From contig NC_053494.1 in the NCBI RefSeq assembly GCF_905171775.1, forward strand, positions 155,670,115-155,734,114: a DNA stretch of 64,000 nucleotides. Direction: 5' to 3'. The position numbers and the translations under genes were made by a program. How positions within the stretch are numbered: position 1 is the first letter of the stretch; every line of letters starts with the position of its first letter. This document shows positions 47,931-60,139 of this stretch, piece after piece. The stretch comes from Rana temporaria (taxonomy: Eukaryota > Chordata > Amphibia > Anura > Ranidae). Under the pieces are notes generated by a model that saw only the letters and a program-made list of their open reading frames with translations, was not told the DNA's origin and ran no database searches.

Positions 47931-48447
47931 CTAGGTTCACATCCAGGCTGTTGAGGCAGTTTTGTGGCGCATTTTAGAACATGCAATGTTGATACGTTTT
48001 TGCATGAGGTTTATGTTTTGCATTTCCAAATGCCAACCCTTTCCAAAAACACATCGGCTGAAAAAATGCATAGATGTGAATGTGTACCATAGGAAACCAT
48101 GTTAAAAATGGACAGTGGTGCATTTCTGAAAGCTGCAAAACGCACACAAAAAAAAGAAAACACACCACATAGGATGAGAACATAGACTGAGCCTAGGTTC
48201 ACACTGCTGCGAATTCAAAATCGTGGAAAAATGCGCGATTTTACCGCGATTTTGGCCGCAATTTAATGTAAATCGCGGCCCAAAATCGCAAAAAGTAGTA
48301 CAGGAACTACTTTTTGAAATCGCAGATGCGGCGTCGCACTGATTAGGACAGTGCCATTGCCGACAATTGCCGCCAATTTGAGATGCGATTTGACATGTCA
48401 AATCGCATCTCAAATCGTTCCAAATCGTACCCAGTGTGAACCAGGGC
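47931..48447. mobile_element. two adjoining MITE-like units with GGCTAGGTTCACA ends
   Basis: 48191-48447 starts GCCTAGGTTCACACTGCTGC and ends with the inverse of GCCCTGGTTCACACTGGG, around the foldback GATTTTGGCCGCAATTT and AAATCGCAT repeats. The stretch before it starts GGCTAGGTTCACATCCAGGC at 47930 and runs into the second unit. TGA and TAA flank the second unit, so the duplication is imperfect. Confidence 0.65.
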
Positions 48448-50508
48448 TAAAGGATTGCTCATCACTCTCAATCTCTTGAGGAAAAATGTGCAGCACTATC
48501 CTGGAGATAATTAGCAAGATTTTGGAGTACTAAACACTCCCCAGATCTCACCAGAAGAATGACATCACCCTCACTTTGCACCATGGGCAAGAGCTGAGAA
48601 AAAGGTAGACACACATTTGAAAAAGCCCCTTTGTGTGAATTGTTGACTTTTTAAAAGAAATAACTTTTATTGAGAAAATACATTCCCCTTTGGGCAATCT
48701 GTATACATTGCAGGGATTTTAACAAACAATGTTGCAGATGCCTACTTTTTGTTATTCTGAAGAAATGGCTGCTTGTGTCCCTGTGCTCAGTGAAACTGTA
48801 TCGGAGTGATTTTATAATTATCAATCAACTGCTGCACCTGCAGGGTCTGCATCCCTTTAGACATTATTTCCCTTTGAGTGTATGAGGCCAAAAATGACAT
48901 TTGTGTTACAGGGGATGCTCAAATCTGACATATATCTTAGAGCAGACTTCTGGGAACATCAATGCACCAATCACACAAGCAGGAAATGACATTTCTGAGG
49001 GGTGTTATGTAGACAGAATACCTCCAGGTAGCCATATTGCATTTTACAGAACATTACAGTGCAGCAGATTGAAAAGAAAAGGCGATTTTTAATAATATTC
49101 AATTACTGCTTATTGGAAACAGAATAAGGCTCCCAATTTAACTGAAGTACTAAATAGGGTTAATGCAGCTTATTACTGCGAAAACTTTTGAAATTACTAC
49201 AGGTAAAACAGTAGCTCCATGAATCCACATGGCAATGCTGGACCGGAGCGACCCCTCTCCACTTAACTTAGTTGCAGAAAACAGAATACTCAGAGATAAT
49301 ACTGGTTTTGTTGCGTTCGTTTGGTTCTCCTTTTTTACCCATTAAACAATTGGATAATAGTCATATGCAAATGTATTTACTGCACAAAATATCATACTTG
49401 TGTTGTCATACTGAAGAATTTCACAACTTTACACATATACTTTATAATTGCTTAAAATTTTTGTTCTACATTGCGCTTCTCTACTTTAATAAAAACTATT
49501 AGAAAATAGGTGTTTTATTGCATACTTAAATTCATATTACATACATGTTCTAAATGTATTGATTGCATTGCAAACTTTTGTTGATTTTGTCAGAAATTCA
49601 CAGTTGTTCTGTGTCCTCTCTACACTTTGTGTTATCTCAAAGACAAAAAACAGAATCTCCCCAGGAAGGATATCCATGACCATCCTGACTGAGGGTTGAA
49701 CTCTTCCCCAGTACACCTCCTAAGGACCAAAGAGACGTTTACATTTGTGCCTGCTTATTCACAATAACTACCATTCCTTAAAATCTTTAATTTAAAAAAA
49801 AAAATGCATTTATGATTATTTTTATTTTTTTACTTGGAGCCAGTGAAGCATTGCACCCATGATCAGCAGATTGCAGGTACCATGCAGGACTCCTGCAGAC
49901 TTGCCCGTGTATCTGTTTTCTCGTACCAGCAAGAGTCAATGAACAGCGCTGTGGTAGTTCATTGAGAACTATTAGCCAGCAGCCGCAAAGTAAGTTGGTA
50001 TTTGTAGTATCCCATTCATAGAACTCACAGAAAATCCCCCTGCTTGTCGACACTAGAGGCAGAGGAGCGTTTTGCGACTGCAAGAGTGGGAACATGTAAA
50101 AATTTTTTTTTTTTTTTTAAAAAGGACAAGCAAGTCTCATTCTTTTATGCGATCAATTAGACAAAAAAAAAAAAAAAAGGGTTCAATTTAGTGTTTAGTG
50201 ACACAAAAATAAAACTAGCAAAAGGAATAAAGAAAAATTAAATACAGTAAAATTCCAGGTAACCCTAACTAATCTTAAAACTCCCTCCTCCCCCTAACAC
50301 CTATGCTGACTAACCTGTGTAAGTAGGATTCGCTTTTTCATGCTACCCCGATGAGCAGTGACAACACCCATAGGCTTACTGACCTATTTGTTGTTGGCAC
50401 TCCCTCCTCTCCCCTGTAGCAGTGATAGCTAACACAGGGGAGCCAGACAAAGTGACTGGACTGAAGATAGCAAGTATGTAAATATTAAATGTATGCATCT
50501 TACACACA

Positions 50509-50512
<4 letters not shown>
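48448..50512. other. intron; no gene seen
   Basis: Mostly unique AT-rich DNA. The short ORFs on both strands have no recognisable content. A and T runs lie at 49793-49804 and 50101-50118. Confidence 0.4.
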
Positions 50513-50550
<38 letters not shown>

Positions 50551-50580
50551 CATACATACATATACATATATATACACACA
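50513..50580. repeat. (AT)n and (ACAT)n microsatellite
   Basis: About 17 AT units to 50547, then CATA repeats to about 50580. Confidence 0.9.
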
Positions 50581-51500
50581 CATCTTTCTTTGATTAATTC
50601 TTTCACAGATTAGTTAGCATAGGTGTTACGAGGGGGGAGGGGTTTAATAAGGGCTGGTTAAGGTAAATCAGGTAATAAGAGGCTAAATAGGAACAATATT
50701 TTCAATAGGAGGGGGGGGGGGGGGGGAGTATTTTACTTTTCTCAATAAAGGGGTTTAAATTTAGGAACTTTTTTATGTGTGTGTCAATGTGACAACCCCC
50801 CCCCCCCCCCCCCTCCCCAAGCTGTACTAATTCCATTATAGTAAACTTCGCCAACCAGCTACTCCATCCATCTAAAAATATTTCTGGGGAGTTCACTTTG
50901 GGGGTGGGGGTTGTATATTCATGCAGTTTAGTTAAATACAGAGAAGTTCATAACACAAACATAACTTACAGAAACTAGAAACCTGTGAGCGTTTTTAATC
51001 ACAGGTACAAGATAACATTTTCCTTGGCATCCAACAAGTAGGCTTTAAGTAATCCTAAACTTTCTATGTAAAAAAAAATTAGGCAATGCATTCCAACAGT
51101 ATTCCTGCTGGCCTTGCCTTCAGCATGCCGGAGTAGTGCATTAGGCAGTTCCCAAATAAAAGACTATTGAACCATTTATTAAAAACCTTCCCAACAATGG
51201 TTTCTATTGAGGAAAAAAATAAAAAGGAGAGAAAAAAAAAAAAAAAAAAAGAAGAAGAAGACGGCGACGACGACTTGACCCTTTTTTACCCAAACGCTGC
51301 ACACCTACAGCAAGTTACTTTTGGTGCATTGTCACTCGTTCTGCCACGTTACTGTGAAAAAAATAAATTTTTATGATGTTATACTCTAAGCATGTACATC
51401 CCTTGCGACAGTAATAGGCATTGACAGGTACTCTTTATGGAGAGATCGGGGTCTACCACAAAGCCCTCCTCTGCACTTGATAGTATACAAAACGTCAAGA
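50581..51500. other. intron; homopolymer runs only
   Basis: G run at 50710-50727, C run at 50797-50812, A run at 51231-51250 followed by a short GAA/GAC repeat. No gene. Confidence 0.5.
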
Positions 51501-52075
51501 TCTGGGTTATTGAATACTTTATTTTTTTTAAACTGGAGCCTTTAAGATGCCAGTAATCTGGGAAGTAATATCATGACATTGCTTCCTGGTTACTAGATTA
51601 GAGACCTGAACAAAGCATCGGCTTTGCTCAGGTCTTCTGCCAGCCAGCAGACATGCCGGCTGGTTGCTCGGGCCTCTCTGTGGGACGGGAGAGCCCGGGC
51701 GAGGGGCAGGAGGGGGGACGTCCCCTCCCACTGCTTGTAATAACAGCCGAGTGGGTTGCTGAGCCACATCGGTTGTTACAACAAAGCAAACCCTTTAAAG
51801 CAATGTTGGTAATATCGGTCGTTTTTTTGACTGATACTTCTGAAAAAGTGAATATCGGTCGCACAGATAATCGGTCGATCCCTAGTGGCTCATCCTTGGT
51901 GTCAGGGGAGGAGTAGTGCCCCATCCTCAATACCAATGGGAGAAATAGTGCCCCCATTGTTGAGGTTAGTAACAAAGTTAGTGTCAGTGGGAGGAATAAT
52001 GTTTTGCATCAGAGGGAGGAAGAGTGCACCAAGGGCCACATCCAGTCCCCAGGCCACAGTTTGGAGACCACTGTC
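51501..52075. repeat. fragments of hAT-like repeats
   Basis: 51805-51885 (ATCGGTCG repeated three times, ending CGATCCCTAG) looks like the right end of a hAT-like element. 51890-52075 (GTGTCAGTGGGAGGAATAAT, CCACAGTTTGGAGACCACTG) is the right end of another, with degenerate GGGAGGAATAGTGCCCC units. The left ends were not found. Confidence 0.5.
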
Positions 52076-52990
52076 TTACGGTCTTGGGGCAGAAAGGTGG
52101 ACAATTATAATGTGCTGAAGCCCTCTGCAGAGGCAAAATAATTAAAAACGTGTTGAAATGGCCAATTTATTACCTGTGCAGTGATAATACCATCTTATAT
52201 AAGACTGAGCCCAAACCTTACGCACTAGAAAAACAGCAGGATTTGGTACAAAAACAAAAGTTTCACTATAAAATTTATGAAATTCAATTAAAGAATATTC
52301 CAAAAATTTTAACGCTTTAGAGATCTCACAATCAAACTGCAGTGTAATAAAATGCAAGATAAAAAATAAAAACCAAAACCAAGCACCAGGAGTAATACTA
52401 TGCGCATCGGATATACATCTAAGCGAGAATCATCCCATGCATGAAACGTGTTTCAGAAGTTGTCAGTTGCAATTGTAATGCAGATCCTATAAATGGAATT
52501 AGCACTGTTTACATGTTGAAGGAATGATGCAATTCCTAATGGAATTCAGTCCAGCTAAGGCTCAAATTGTACAAACACAACAGTAGGTTATACATGCAAT
52601 TCTCACAATGTTAAGCTGTATAACTTTTTTATACAAATAATTAGGGAAATCATAAACTAATTAGTGGGTAATTTTAGCCAGTTTCGATCGCGAATGGTGT
52701 AATGGCCTTTTAACAATTCAAGAGAATCTCATTTGTAGAAGAAAAAAAACCACACACATAAACACACCACAGTAAAAAGAGAGGATAATATAATACACAT
52801 AATTTTACGTGATTACGCAGGAGGACTAATGACACCATTTTTTAACACCGTGTGTATACTTGTTTACTGGAGACTGAAAGTTTATCCTAACAGAGTCCTC
52901 AGATGACCCGGTTGGGTAGAATATTAAACCTTGCCGCACAATTAATGGAAAATGCACTAAAAATCGGCCCCTTATTGACCGTACTATGCA
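52076..52990. other. unique AT-rich island, possible conserved non-coding element
   Basis: Non-repetitive. 52480-52730 has several AT cores (ATAATTAGGG, CTAATTAGTGG, GGTAATTTT). No ORF of interest. Inference only. Confidence 0.35.
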
Positions 52991-53501
52991 TTAAAGCGGG
53001 GGTTCACCCTATCGACGGCAAAAAAAAAAATTTTTTTTCTTTTACCTTTAAATCAGGCATTGTAGCGCGAGCTACAGTATGCCTGTCCCGAATTTTTTCC
53101 CCCCATACTCACCTTGTAGTCGTCCATCGAAGATACCGGGGAATGGGCGTGCCTCTGGAGACGGAGGATGATTGACGGCCGGCTCTGGCGCGTCACGCTT
53201 CTCCGGAAATAGCCGAAATAGGCTTGGTCTTCACGACGCGTGCGCATAGCCTGTGCGCACGCGCCGTGAAGAGCCGAGACCTACTCCGGCTGTCTTCGGG
53301 GAGAGTGACGTGCCAGGGCCGGCCGTCAATCATCCTCCCTCTCCATAGGCACGCCCATTCCCCGCGGGAGCCGGAATCTACGATGGACGACTACGAGGTG
53401 AGTACGGGGTTAAAAAAATCGGGACAGGCATACTGTAGCTCGCGCTACAATGCCTGTCTCGATGGTAACATCATGGGATAGTGGGTGAACTACCGCTTTA
53501 A
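52991..53501. mobile_element. TTAA-flanked foldback MITE, GC-rich
   Basis: TTAA at 52991-52994 and 53498-53501. The ends AGCGGGGGTTCACCC and (inverse) AGCGGTAGTTCACCC are inverted. Nearly the whole element folds: TGTAGCGCGAGCTACAGTAT (53060) against its mirror at 53431, and GGATGATTGACGGCCGG (53165) against CCGGCCGTCAATCATCC (53319). The loop is GCATAGCCTGTGCG near 53244. ORFs on both strands are shadows of the palindrome. Confidence 0.9.
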
Positions 53502-54324
53502 GATTTACAACATTTATGCAAAATAAAAAGAAGCAATGATAAGCTGCTAATTTTTATATTAAATAATCTCACCATCAAAACCTTGTTCCAGAATGTAAAC
53601 GTTGTCACAGGAAAACAATTGCATTTTCATTGTAAAACCCTGCTTACTGCACCCCGTGCCTCTAAAAGTCACCAATATGGTAATGGTTCTTGTAAGACAA
53701 GTTTTGAATCAAAAGTATGTAGTGGATTGAGAAGAGGGGCACACAAACAATTTTTCTTGGTATTGGCCCTAGAATGAATGTTGGCCCCTTTCACACAGAT
53801 GGCTGTTCTTCGCAGTTAAAAGCATATTTTCTGTGAAATTCAAGACTCACTGTACAGTGCGATTAGCGGTTACGTTTAGCTGCGGCACGATATTGAACGA
53901 GGATCCGACTTGGAACCCCGCCAATACCAGGCACTGTGCTTGGTATGAATCATGAGGGGGAACTCCACGCCAAATTTTAAATAAAAAAAAAAACTGCATG
54001 GGTTCCCCTCCAGGAGCATACCAGGCCCTTGGGTCTGCTATGGATTTTAAGGGGAACCCCGTATGCCAAAAAACGGCATGGGGGTACTCCCAAAATCAAT
54101 ACCAGACCCTTATCCGAGCACGCAGCCCGGTCAGTCAGGAAAGGGGATAGGGATGAGCGCCCCACACCCCAAAACACCTTGTGTTCATGGGGACAAGCGT
54201 CTCTTCTCGACAACCCGGGCCGTTGGTTGTTGGGGTTTGCGGGCGGGGATATTATCGGTATCCGGGAGCCCCCTTTAATAAGGTGGCCCTCAGATCCCGG
54301 CCCCCCACCCTATGTGAATATGTA

Positions 54325-55350
54325 TGGGGTACTGAGAGGGAGGGGGGTGTCTGTACTGAGAGGGGAGGGAGGGGGTGTCTGTATTGAGAGAGAGGGAGGG
54401 AGGGGGGTGTCTGTACCGAGAGGGAGGGGGGAGGGTGTCTGTACCGAGAGGGAGGGGGGGGAGGGTGTCTGTACCGAGAGGGAGGGGGGGAGGGTGTCTG
54501 TACCGAGAGGGAGGGGGGAGGGGGTCTGTACCGAGAGGGAGGGGGGAGGGTGTCTGTACCGAGAGGGAGGGGGGAGGGTGTCTGTACCGAGAGGGAGGGT
54601 GTCTGTACCGAGAGGGAGGGGGGAGGGTGTCTGTACCGAGAGGGAGGGGGGAGGGTGTCTGTACCGAGAGGGAGGGGGGGGAGGGTGTCTGTACCGAGAG
54701 GGAGGGGGGGAGGGTGTCTGTACCGAGAGGGAGGGGGGGGGAGGGTGTCTGTACCGAGAGGGAGGGGGGGGGGGTGTCTGTACCGAGAGGGAGGGGGGAG
54801 GGTGTCTGTACCGAGAGGGAGGGGGGAGGGTGTCTGTACCGAGAGGGAGGGGGGAGGGTGTCTGTACCGAGAGGGAGGGTGTCTGTACCGAGAGGGAGGG
54901 GGGGAGGGTGTCTGTACCGAGAGGGAGGGTGTCTGTACCGAGAGGGAGGGGGGGAGGGTGTCTGTACCGAGAGGGAGGGGGGGAGGGTGTCTGTACCGAG
55001 AGGGAGGGGGGGAGGGTGTCTGTACCGAGAGGGGGGGGGGTGTCTGTACCGAGAGGGGGGGGGTGGGAGGGTGTCTGTACCGAGAGGGAGGGGGGGAGGG
55101 GGTCTGTACCGAGAGGGAGGGGGGGAGGGTGTCTGTACCGAGAGGGAGGGGGGGGAGGTGTCTGTACCGAGAGGGAGGGGGGGAAGGTGTCTGTACCGAG
55201 AGGGAGGGGGGGAGGGTGTCTGTACCGAGATGGAGGGGGGGAGGGTGTCTGTACTGAGAGGGAGGGGGGAGGGTGTCTGTACTGAGAGGGAGGGGGGGTC
55301 TGTACTGAGAGGGAGGGGGGGGGGGGGGGGGGAGTCTGCACCAAGGGGGT
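54325..55350. repeat. G-rich minisatellite, about 36 units
   Basis: The unit is GTGTCTGTACCGAGAGGGA plus a variable G run and GAGG, about 19 to 34 bp long. All interior units have TACCGAG. The outermost units on both sides have TACTGAG or TATTGAG, and the last is TGCACCAAG. The plus strand is nearly free of C outside CTGTACC. Every frame stays open because the unit has no stop codon, which creates plus and minus ORFs of over 300 codons; these are artefacts. Confidence 0.97.
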
Positions 55351-55440
55351 TCTTTACTGAGGGGGGACTATAGTTGGTGGGAGGTGGGATGACACAATTT
55401 TTTTCTGCACCGGGTGACACCAACCCTAGTGACGCCACTG

Positions 55441-55562
55441 CAGTGGGGGAGATGTGGATATTAGTGGGGAGATGTGGATATTACAGTGGGGGGGTGGATA
55501 TTACAGTCGGGGGGGTGTGTGAATATTACAGTGGGACGGAGATGTGGATATTACAGTGGGGG
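55441..55562. repeat. short minisatellite, about 5 units
   Basis: Units of about 22-25 bp around GTGGGGGAGATGTGGATATT and ACA, degenerate in the G run, directly after a hAT-like end GACGCCACTG. Confidence 0.85.
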
Positions 55563-56408
55563 AGAATTTTATTTTTTGCCGATCCGAAAAATTATCCAAT
55601 CCATGACTCTGATCGGAGGAACGATCCGAACCGTGAGTTTGATCCGTTGCACCCCTACTGTGTTTTTTTTTTTTTTACACTTTTTTCCTCCAGGTGAATG
55701 GGTACGATGTACCCCATACTCATACACCTAGGGTGGGGAGGCAGGGATCTGGGGGCCTCCTTATTAAAAGGGGGCTCCCGGATTCCGATAAGCCCCCCGC
55801 TTGCAAACCCCGACAACCAACAGCCAGGGTTGTCGGGAAGAGGGCCTTGTCCCCATCAACATGGGGACAATGTGCTTTGGGGTGGGGGGGCCGCAGGGCG
55901 CCCCGGTCCCAAAACACCAACCCACCATGTTGAGGGCATGCAGCCTGGTATGGTTCACGAGAGGGGGGGGGGGGGTATGTGCTCGCTCATCCCCATCCCC
56001 TTTCCTGACCGGCCGGGCTGCGCGTTTGGATAAGGGACTGGTATGGATTTTGGGGGGACCCCACGCCGCTTTTAAATCCATACCAGACCCAAGGGCCTGG
56101 TATGCTCCTGGAGGGAAAACCAAGCCTTTTTTTTATTATTAAACATTTGGCGTGGATGTCCCCCTCATGATTCATACCAAACGCAGTGCACTGCGATTAC
56201 CTGCGGTTATGTGCAGATAGCTGCGCCAAATCGTTCCTGGATGCAGTAAATTTAATTTTTTCTATCTGCACCAAATTGCAGGTAACGAAACCGCAGCTAA
56301 AAACGCAGTGTGCGAATGGGGCCATAGGAAAGCATTGTGTGCCTTTAGCTGCAGTAGAATCCGCAGCTAAAAGCACCATTCTATCCTTTCATGTGAAAGG
56401 GGGCTTAA

Positions 56409-56944
56409 AGCAGAGCTCCAGCACCGCCACCAAAAATGTAAATCCTGTATAGTTTATTGCACAGCCCTCATTTACATCCCTAACAGAGCCCCCCGTATGA
56501 CAGTCCAAATCAGAGCACCGCTTCACACTATAGCCATCATCAAATCCCTCATGGTGTAAAAGGGCCCTTTTGAGGTTTTGTTTTTTGTATAGGTTTTATA
56601 TATTTTCAGGCCAGGAGCATTTTTGTTTTAGTCAACGGAAAACTAGTTACTAGGAGGAGGAGGAGGCGGCGGCGAGAAAAATCACATGCTGCACATTTTT
56701 GCCCCCACATACTCTGGAGTTTTTTGGATGGTGCGCCAATGAAGCCCCCGTCATTTTTCTGAGCATGGAGTTCAGATGTAAATGGGAACAACAGAATAAC
56801 ATGGAAATAGGAGTATCAATAGCACTGGACGCACTTCGAATCACTCAAGTGTGAACGGGGGAAATAACACTACTTTGCAGTTTTATGTAAAAAATGTATC
56901 TGTAAACTAAAATTCAGTACAGTCAGTGGTTTGGATTTTTGACA
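56409..56944. other. intron; no gene seen
   Basis: It starts TAAAGCAGAGCTCCAGC, like the left end of a TTAA MITE, but no right end was identified. A short GGAGGAGGAGGAGGCGGCGG run lies at 56655. Confidence 0.4.
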
Positions 56945-57425
56945 TTAAAGTGTATGTAAACCCTCACAGATACCCAGTGAAGTGAACAGCCTCAGATGAT
57001 TCACAGGGATGAAACAAACCTCCCTACATACATTTTACATGTATATCTGCTGTCTTCAGTTTGCTATATTCTTTAATAAGTGCAAATCATGATGGAATTT
57101 ATTTTTGTTCAGCACTGGGAGTGAAGTCTTGGCATACACAGCGTGACAGCTAATTGGAGGAAAGACACCCCCCCCCCCCAATATAGGCAGAGGAAGGAAT
57201 GTGCAGAGCTGTGCTGTGACAAGACCAGTTCTCTGCTAATCTATTTATTGCACCCACCCTGACACAAATTCCAGGCTGGTTTCATCTTGGTTACTGGAGA
57301 ATTTGTCAGAAGTTATCATGCCAATAACAGGAAAATAGCAGAAAGACACAGGACCTAGGGGTTTGAAGAGAGATAAACACTACAGATAAGTCAAATTCCA
57401 TGAATGAAGTTTACATCCACTTTAA
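56945..57425. mobile_element. TTAA-flanked (piggyBac-like) MITE
   Basis: TTAA at 56945-56948 and 57422-57425. The ends AGTGTATGTAAACCCTC and (inverse) AGTGGATGTAAACTTC are inverted. Its interior is related to 32255-32530. Confidence 0.85.
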
Positions 57426-58010
57426 AAGGCTCACACCAGAATTGGAGACATTTCTGTGATATAAAGCACACAGGTCTTATTTATGAAAGTGCTTGATGCA
57501 ACAACTACCAGCGTTTACATCTGACTGGGTGTGATAGGACGACACCACCACTTTTATTTTATTTTTTCCCTCATGCCAACAATATAACAAAACTGGTTAT
57601 CAAGTTGTTTATTTGGTACTTGACATGAGTATTTGTGGTATGCTTGACCCTCTGAAGTTGGTTGAGTGTAAAAAGGTGTCTCTGGCAACTGTCAGCCGAG
57701 TTATCCCTAGAGGCCCCTGGAGTGGTCAAAATAGTATATAAAAAGGATGAGAGTGCCACAGGTTTGTACAAAGCCCAGCTTAAGTTTATTTATCTTGACA
57801 AAAGTTCTGAGGATAAATCCAATGAACTTCAGTGGCTCAACTCCCCCTTCATCGTGGCTTGTGTGCTGGTAGTTATATGGTGACAGCAGAAAGTATAAAA
57901 TGAAGTGACAACAGACTGCCAGGTCGACAAGGCTGGCTATATCCTCAGATCTGTTACTTGACCCGATACAAGTCTCTGGTGCTTTCATTCTTCTATATAC
58001 CATTTCTAAG
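57426..58010. other. intron; no gene seen
   Basis: The minus-strand ORF 57707-58144 runs into the following MITE and has no recognisable content. Confidence 0.4.
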
Positions 58011-58190
58011 GCCCCTTTCACACTTGTGTGACCTAAAAGTCGCACGCTTTTGATGGGACTTAAAAGCAATGCATGTATAATGTTGAGGTCCAGGAACCTC
58101 AAGTCACCGCAAAGTCGGACCAAAGTAGAGCAGGGAAGTCGCACAGATATGTACGGTACTCATTGAAAAATCACAGAGTGATCTACTTTA
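58011..58190. repeat. partial copy of the 2990-3222 MITE
   Basis: GGCCCCTTTCACACTTGTGTG is shared exactly with the left end of 2990-3222, followed by diverged interior motifs (GGTCCAGGAACCTCAAGTCA, CGGACCAAAGTAG). The right end is lost. Confidence 0.75.
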
Positions 58191-60139
58191 CATTTCACAG
58201 ATTTCTACCAAGCAAAAAAAAAAAAAAAACACAAAAACCATTTGAAACAAAGAAAAATGTGAAAGCTTAGAATCCACATAAAAATGTATTATGTCATTAG
58301 TAATGCCTGGTAGGAAAAATAAAAAAAATGTACATCCCAATACAGCACAATAGAATTCCTGGAGTTTCTTCTCTTAGCCTTGGCTGGGTTACCTGACCTA
58401 AACAGTCGGCATGAAGTAGGATCTCAAGTTGTATAGGTTTATATGAAGCTGCTTGGAAGACAAAACCCAGATGGTTCTTTTGAGCTACATTTAGATAAAA
58501 AAAAAAAAAAAAAAGAAGAAGGGGGATGGTTGAATTATGATAAAGTGATGGCACTTGTTCCAAGTGAGATGACAGACTACTCCCTCTATGGTTTCCAGGC
58601 AACACCGTACACAAGAGGAACTCGAGGCCAGCATTATAGCAAAGTATTTAATATTATTGCCTTACAACTTCAAGTCCAATACCTAGCAGGGATTCTATCA
58701 GCATGGAGCACATGGCTATCACCCGGTCTGACTCTACAGAGTGCATATGTTCATGTGAAGACATCAGACAATGCAGTGCGCCTGTTATAAATAGATCCAT
58801 GTACTCTGCAAATCAATGTGTACGTCTGCCTACAAATAACAGAAATAAAGAAATACAAGCAGCAAGTAAAATCAATTAGTGAACTGCTAATATTATGGAA
58901 AAAAAAAAAAAAAAAGTGTACCTATACAATTAGAATTATATACAATCAAAAGCAGCTAAATACAGCAGCCATCTAAGTGTGGACTGCATCTTCTGGTCAC
59001 ATGATTCTGTGATATAAAAGCGCTTTGCTCCACTGTGTGTGGTATGGGCACAGCAGGCTTAACGCAGAGCCAAACTCACCCATACTTTATTAGGAGAGAA
59101 GGAAGCTGCCATCTTGGCCTCGGTCTGATCTGCAGCTGCCATGGTACTGCACATGTGATCAGTTTTGACACCAGCCATTTGAGGACTCAACACTTCAGTT
59201 GAAAGCACAAGCTACTGTAACATTTATCCATTACACCATGCCTTACGTGCAACTGCTTTGGGAAACAGTTAAATCAATGGGTTAGTTCTACTATAAAGTA
59301 AAGGAGGAGCTACCACCACCCTTTTTAGATCAGTCTGCCACCATTAACATAAAAAATATAGTAAAATAAAATGCATTATTTGCCACTTTAATTTACATGT
59401 CACCACATCCCACTCCTGCAAGGAAATCTGTGCTGGCCCTCGGATGTTAGCACCAGATCTCGCAGATATACTGTATAAAGATACACATCATTTGTGGAGA
59501 AACAAACAAGTTAGGCTGGTCATAGATGGTTCAAATCTCAGCCAGTTCAGCAAGGACCAGGCAAAGATGCAAAATATGTATGGGCAGGCTTATTGTGCCC
59601 AGGTCAATCTCCATAGCCTCTAGCAATAATCACTGTGTTCTCCAGCCAGGGACAGCTCCCACTGACCCCCCCCCCCCCCCACTGGGAGAAGACAATAGCT
59701 CAGTGAGACAGATTCGGCCATCAACACTGACTGCATTGATAGGAAAATCAAGCGATTTTCTCTCCTGCAACCCATGGGGGGGGGGGGGGGGGCTGCTGAG
59801 ACGCCCCTGTTATATATAAAAAATAAAAAAAAACAGTACCTGGAGGAAAGCAGGAAGTGTGATCAATTAATTAAAATGGAAAGAATAGTCATTAAATGGT
59901 CTGTAGTACTGATCTGCAGTAACAGGCAGCAGCATGTCAATATAACAATTTATTATACAGTTTTAATTAACACTGACTGCCAAATTAGGGACTTGCCATG
60001 TCTGGCGTCTTTGCAAATATCAAATTGTGACATTAAACATACCCACAGAGAGAAGAGGGGTTTAAGGTATAGATCACCCAGAGACTAAACTGAAACACTC
60101 CAGGGGTGTACATATCTACAACTTTGGCCTTTAAAATGG
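58191..60139. other. intron; no gene seen
   Basis: A runs at 58215-58230, 58498-58514 and 58899-58915; C run 59668-59680; G run 59776-59792. The short ORFs are unsupported. Confidence 0.4.

Larger units (their letters stand above)
53783..56408. mobile_element. giant imperfect palindrome bounded by GGCCCCTTTCACA-type ends
   Basis: The left end GGCCCCTTTCACACAG (53783) and the right end (inverse AAGCCCCCTTTCACATG, to about 56408) resemble the MITE at 2990. The arms, about 53860-54335 and 55707-56330, mirror each other over several hundred bases: TTGGTATGAATCATGAGGGGG, CTCCAGGAGCATACCAGGCC, CTTGGGTCTG, TCAGGAAAGGGGAT and CCCACCCTA with ATGGGGTAC all occur inverted in the right arm, in reverse order. 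The loop (54336-55706) holds a large minisatellite, a short minisatellite and ends of other hAT-like elements (GTGACGCCACTG near 55430, GATCCGTTGCACCCCTAC near 55638). No protein is supported. Confidence 0.82.

Noticed and set aside
50600..50900. Possible gene between long G and C runs
   Set aside because: No exon signal; homopolymers only.
53053..53481. ORFs on both strands in the GC-rich foldback MITE
   Set aside because: They mirror each other because the DNA is palindromic. No protein family is recognisable.
54029..55438. Long overlapping ORFs (over 300 codons) on both strands, Gly/Arg/Glu-rich or Pro/Ser-rich
   Set aside because: They are translations of the G-rich minisatellite, whose unit has no stop in any of several frames. 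Frames on both strands are equally open and no start context or exon signal supports them.
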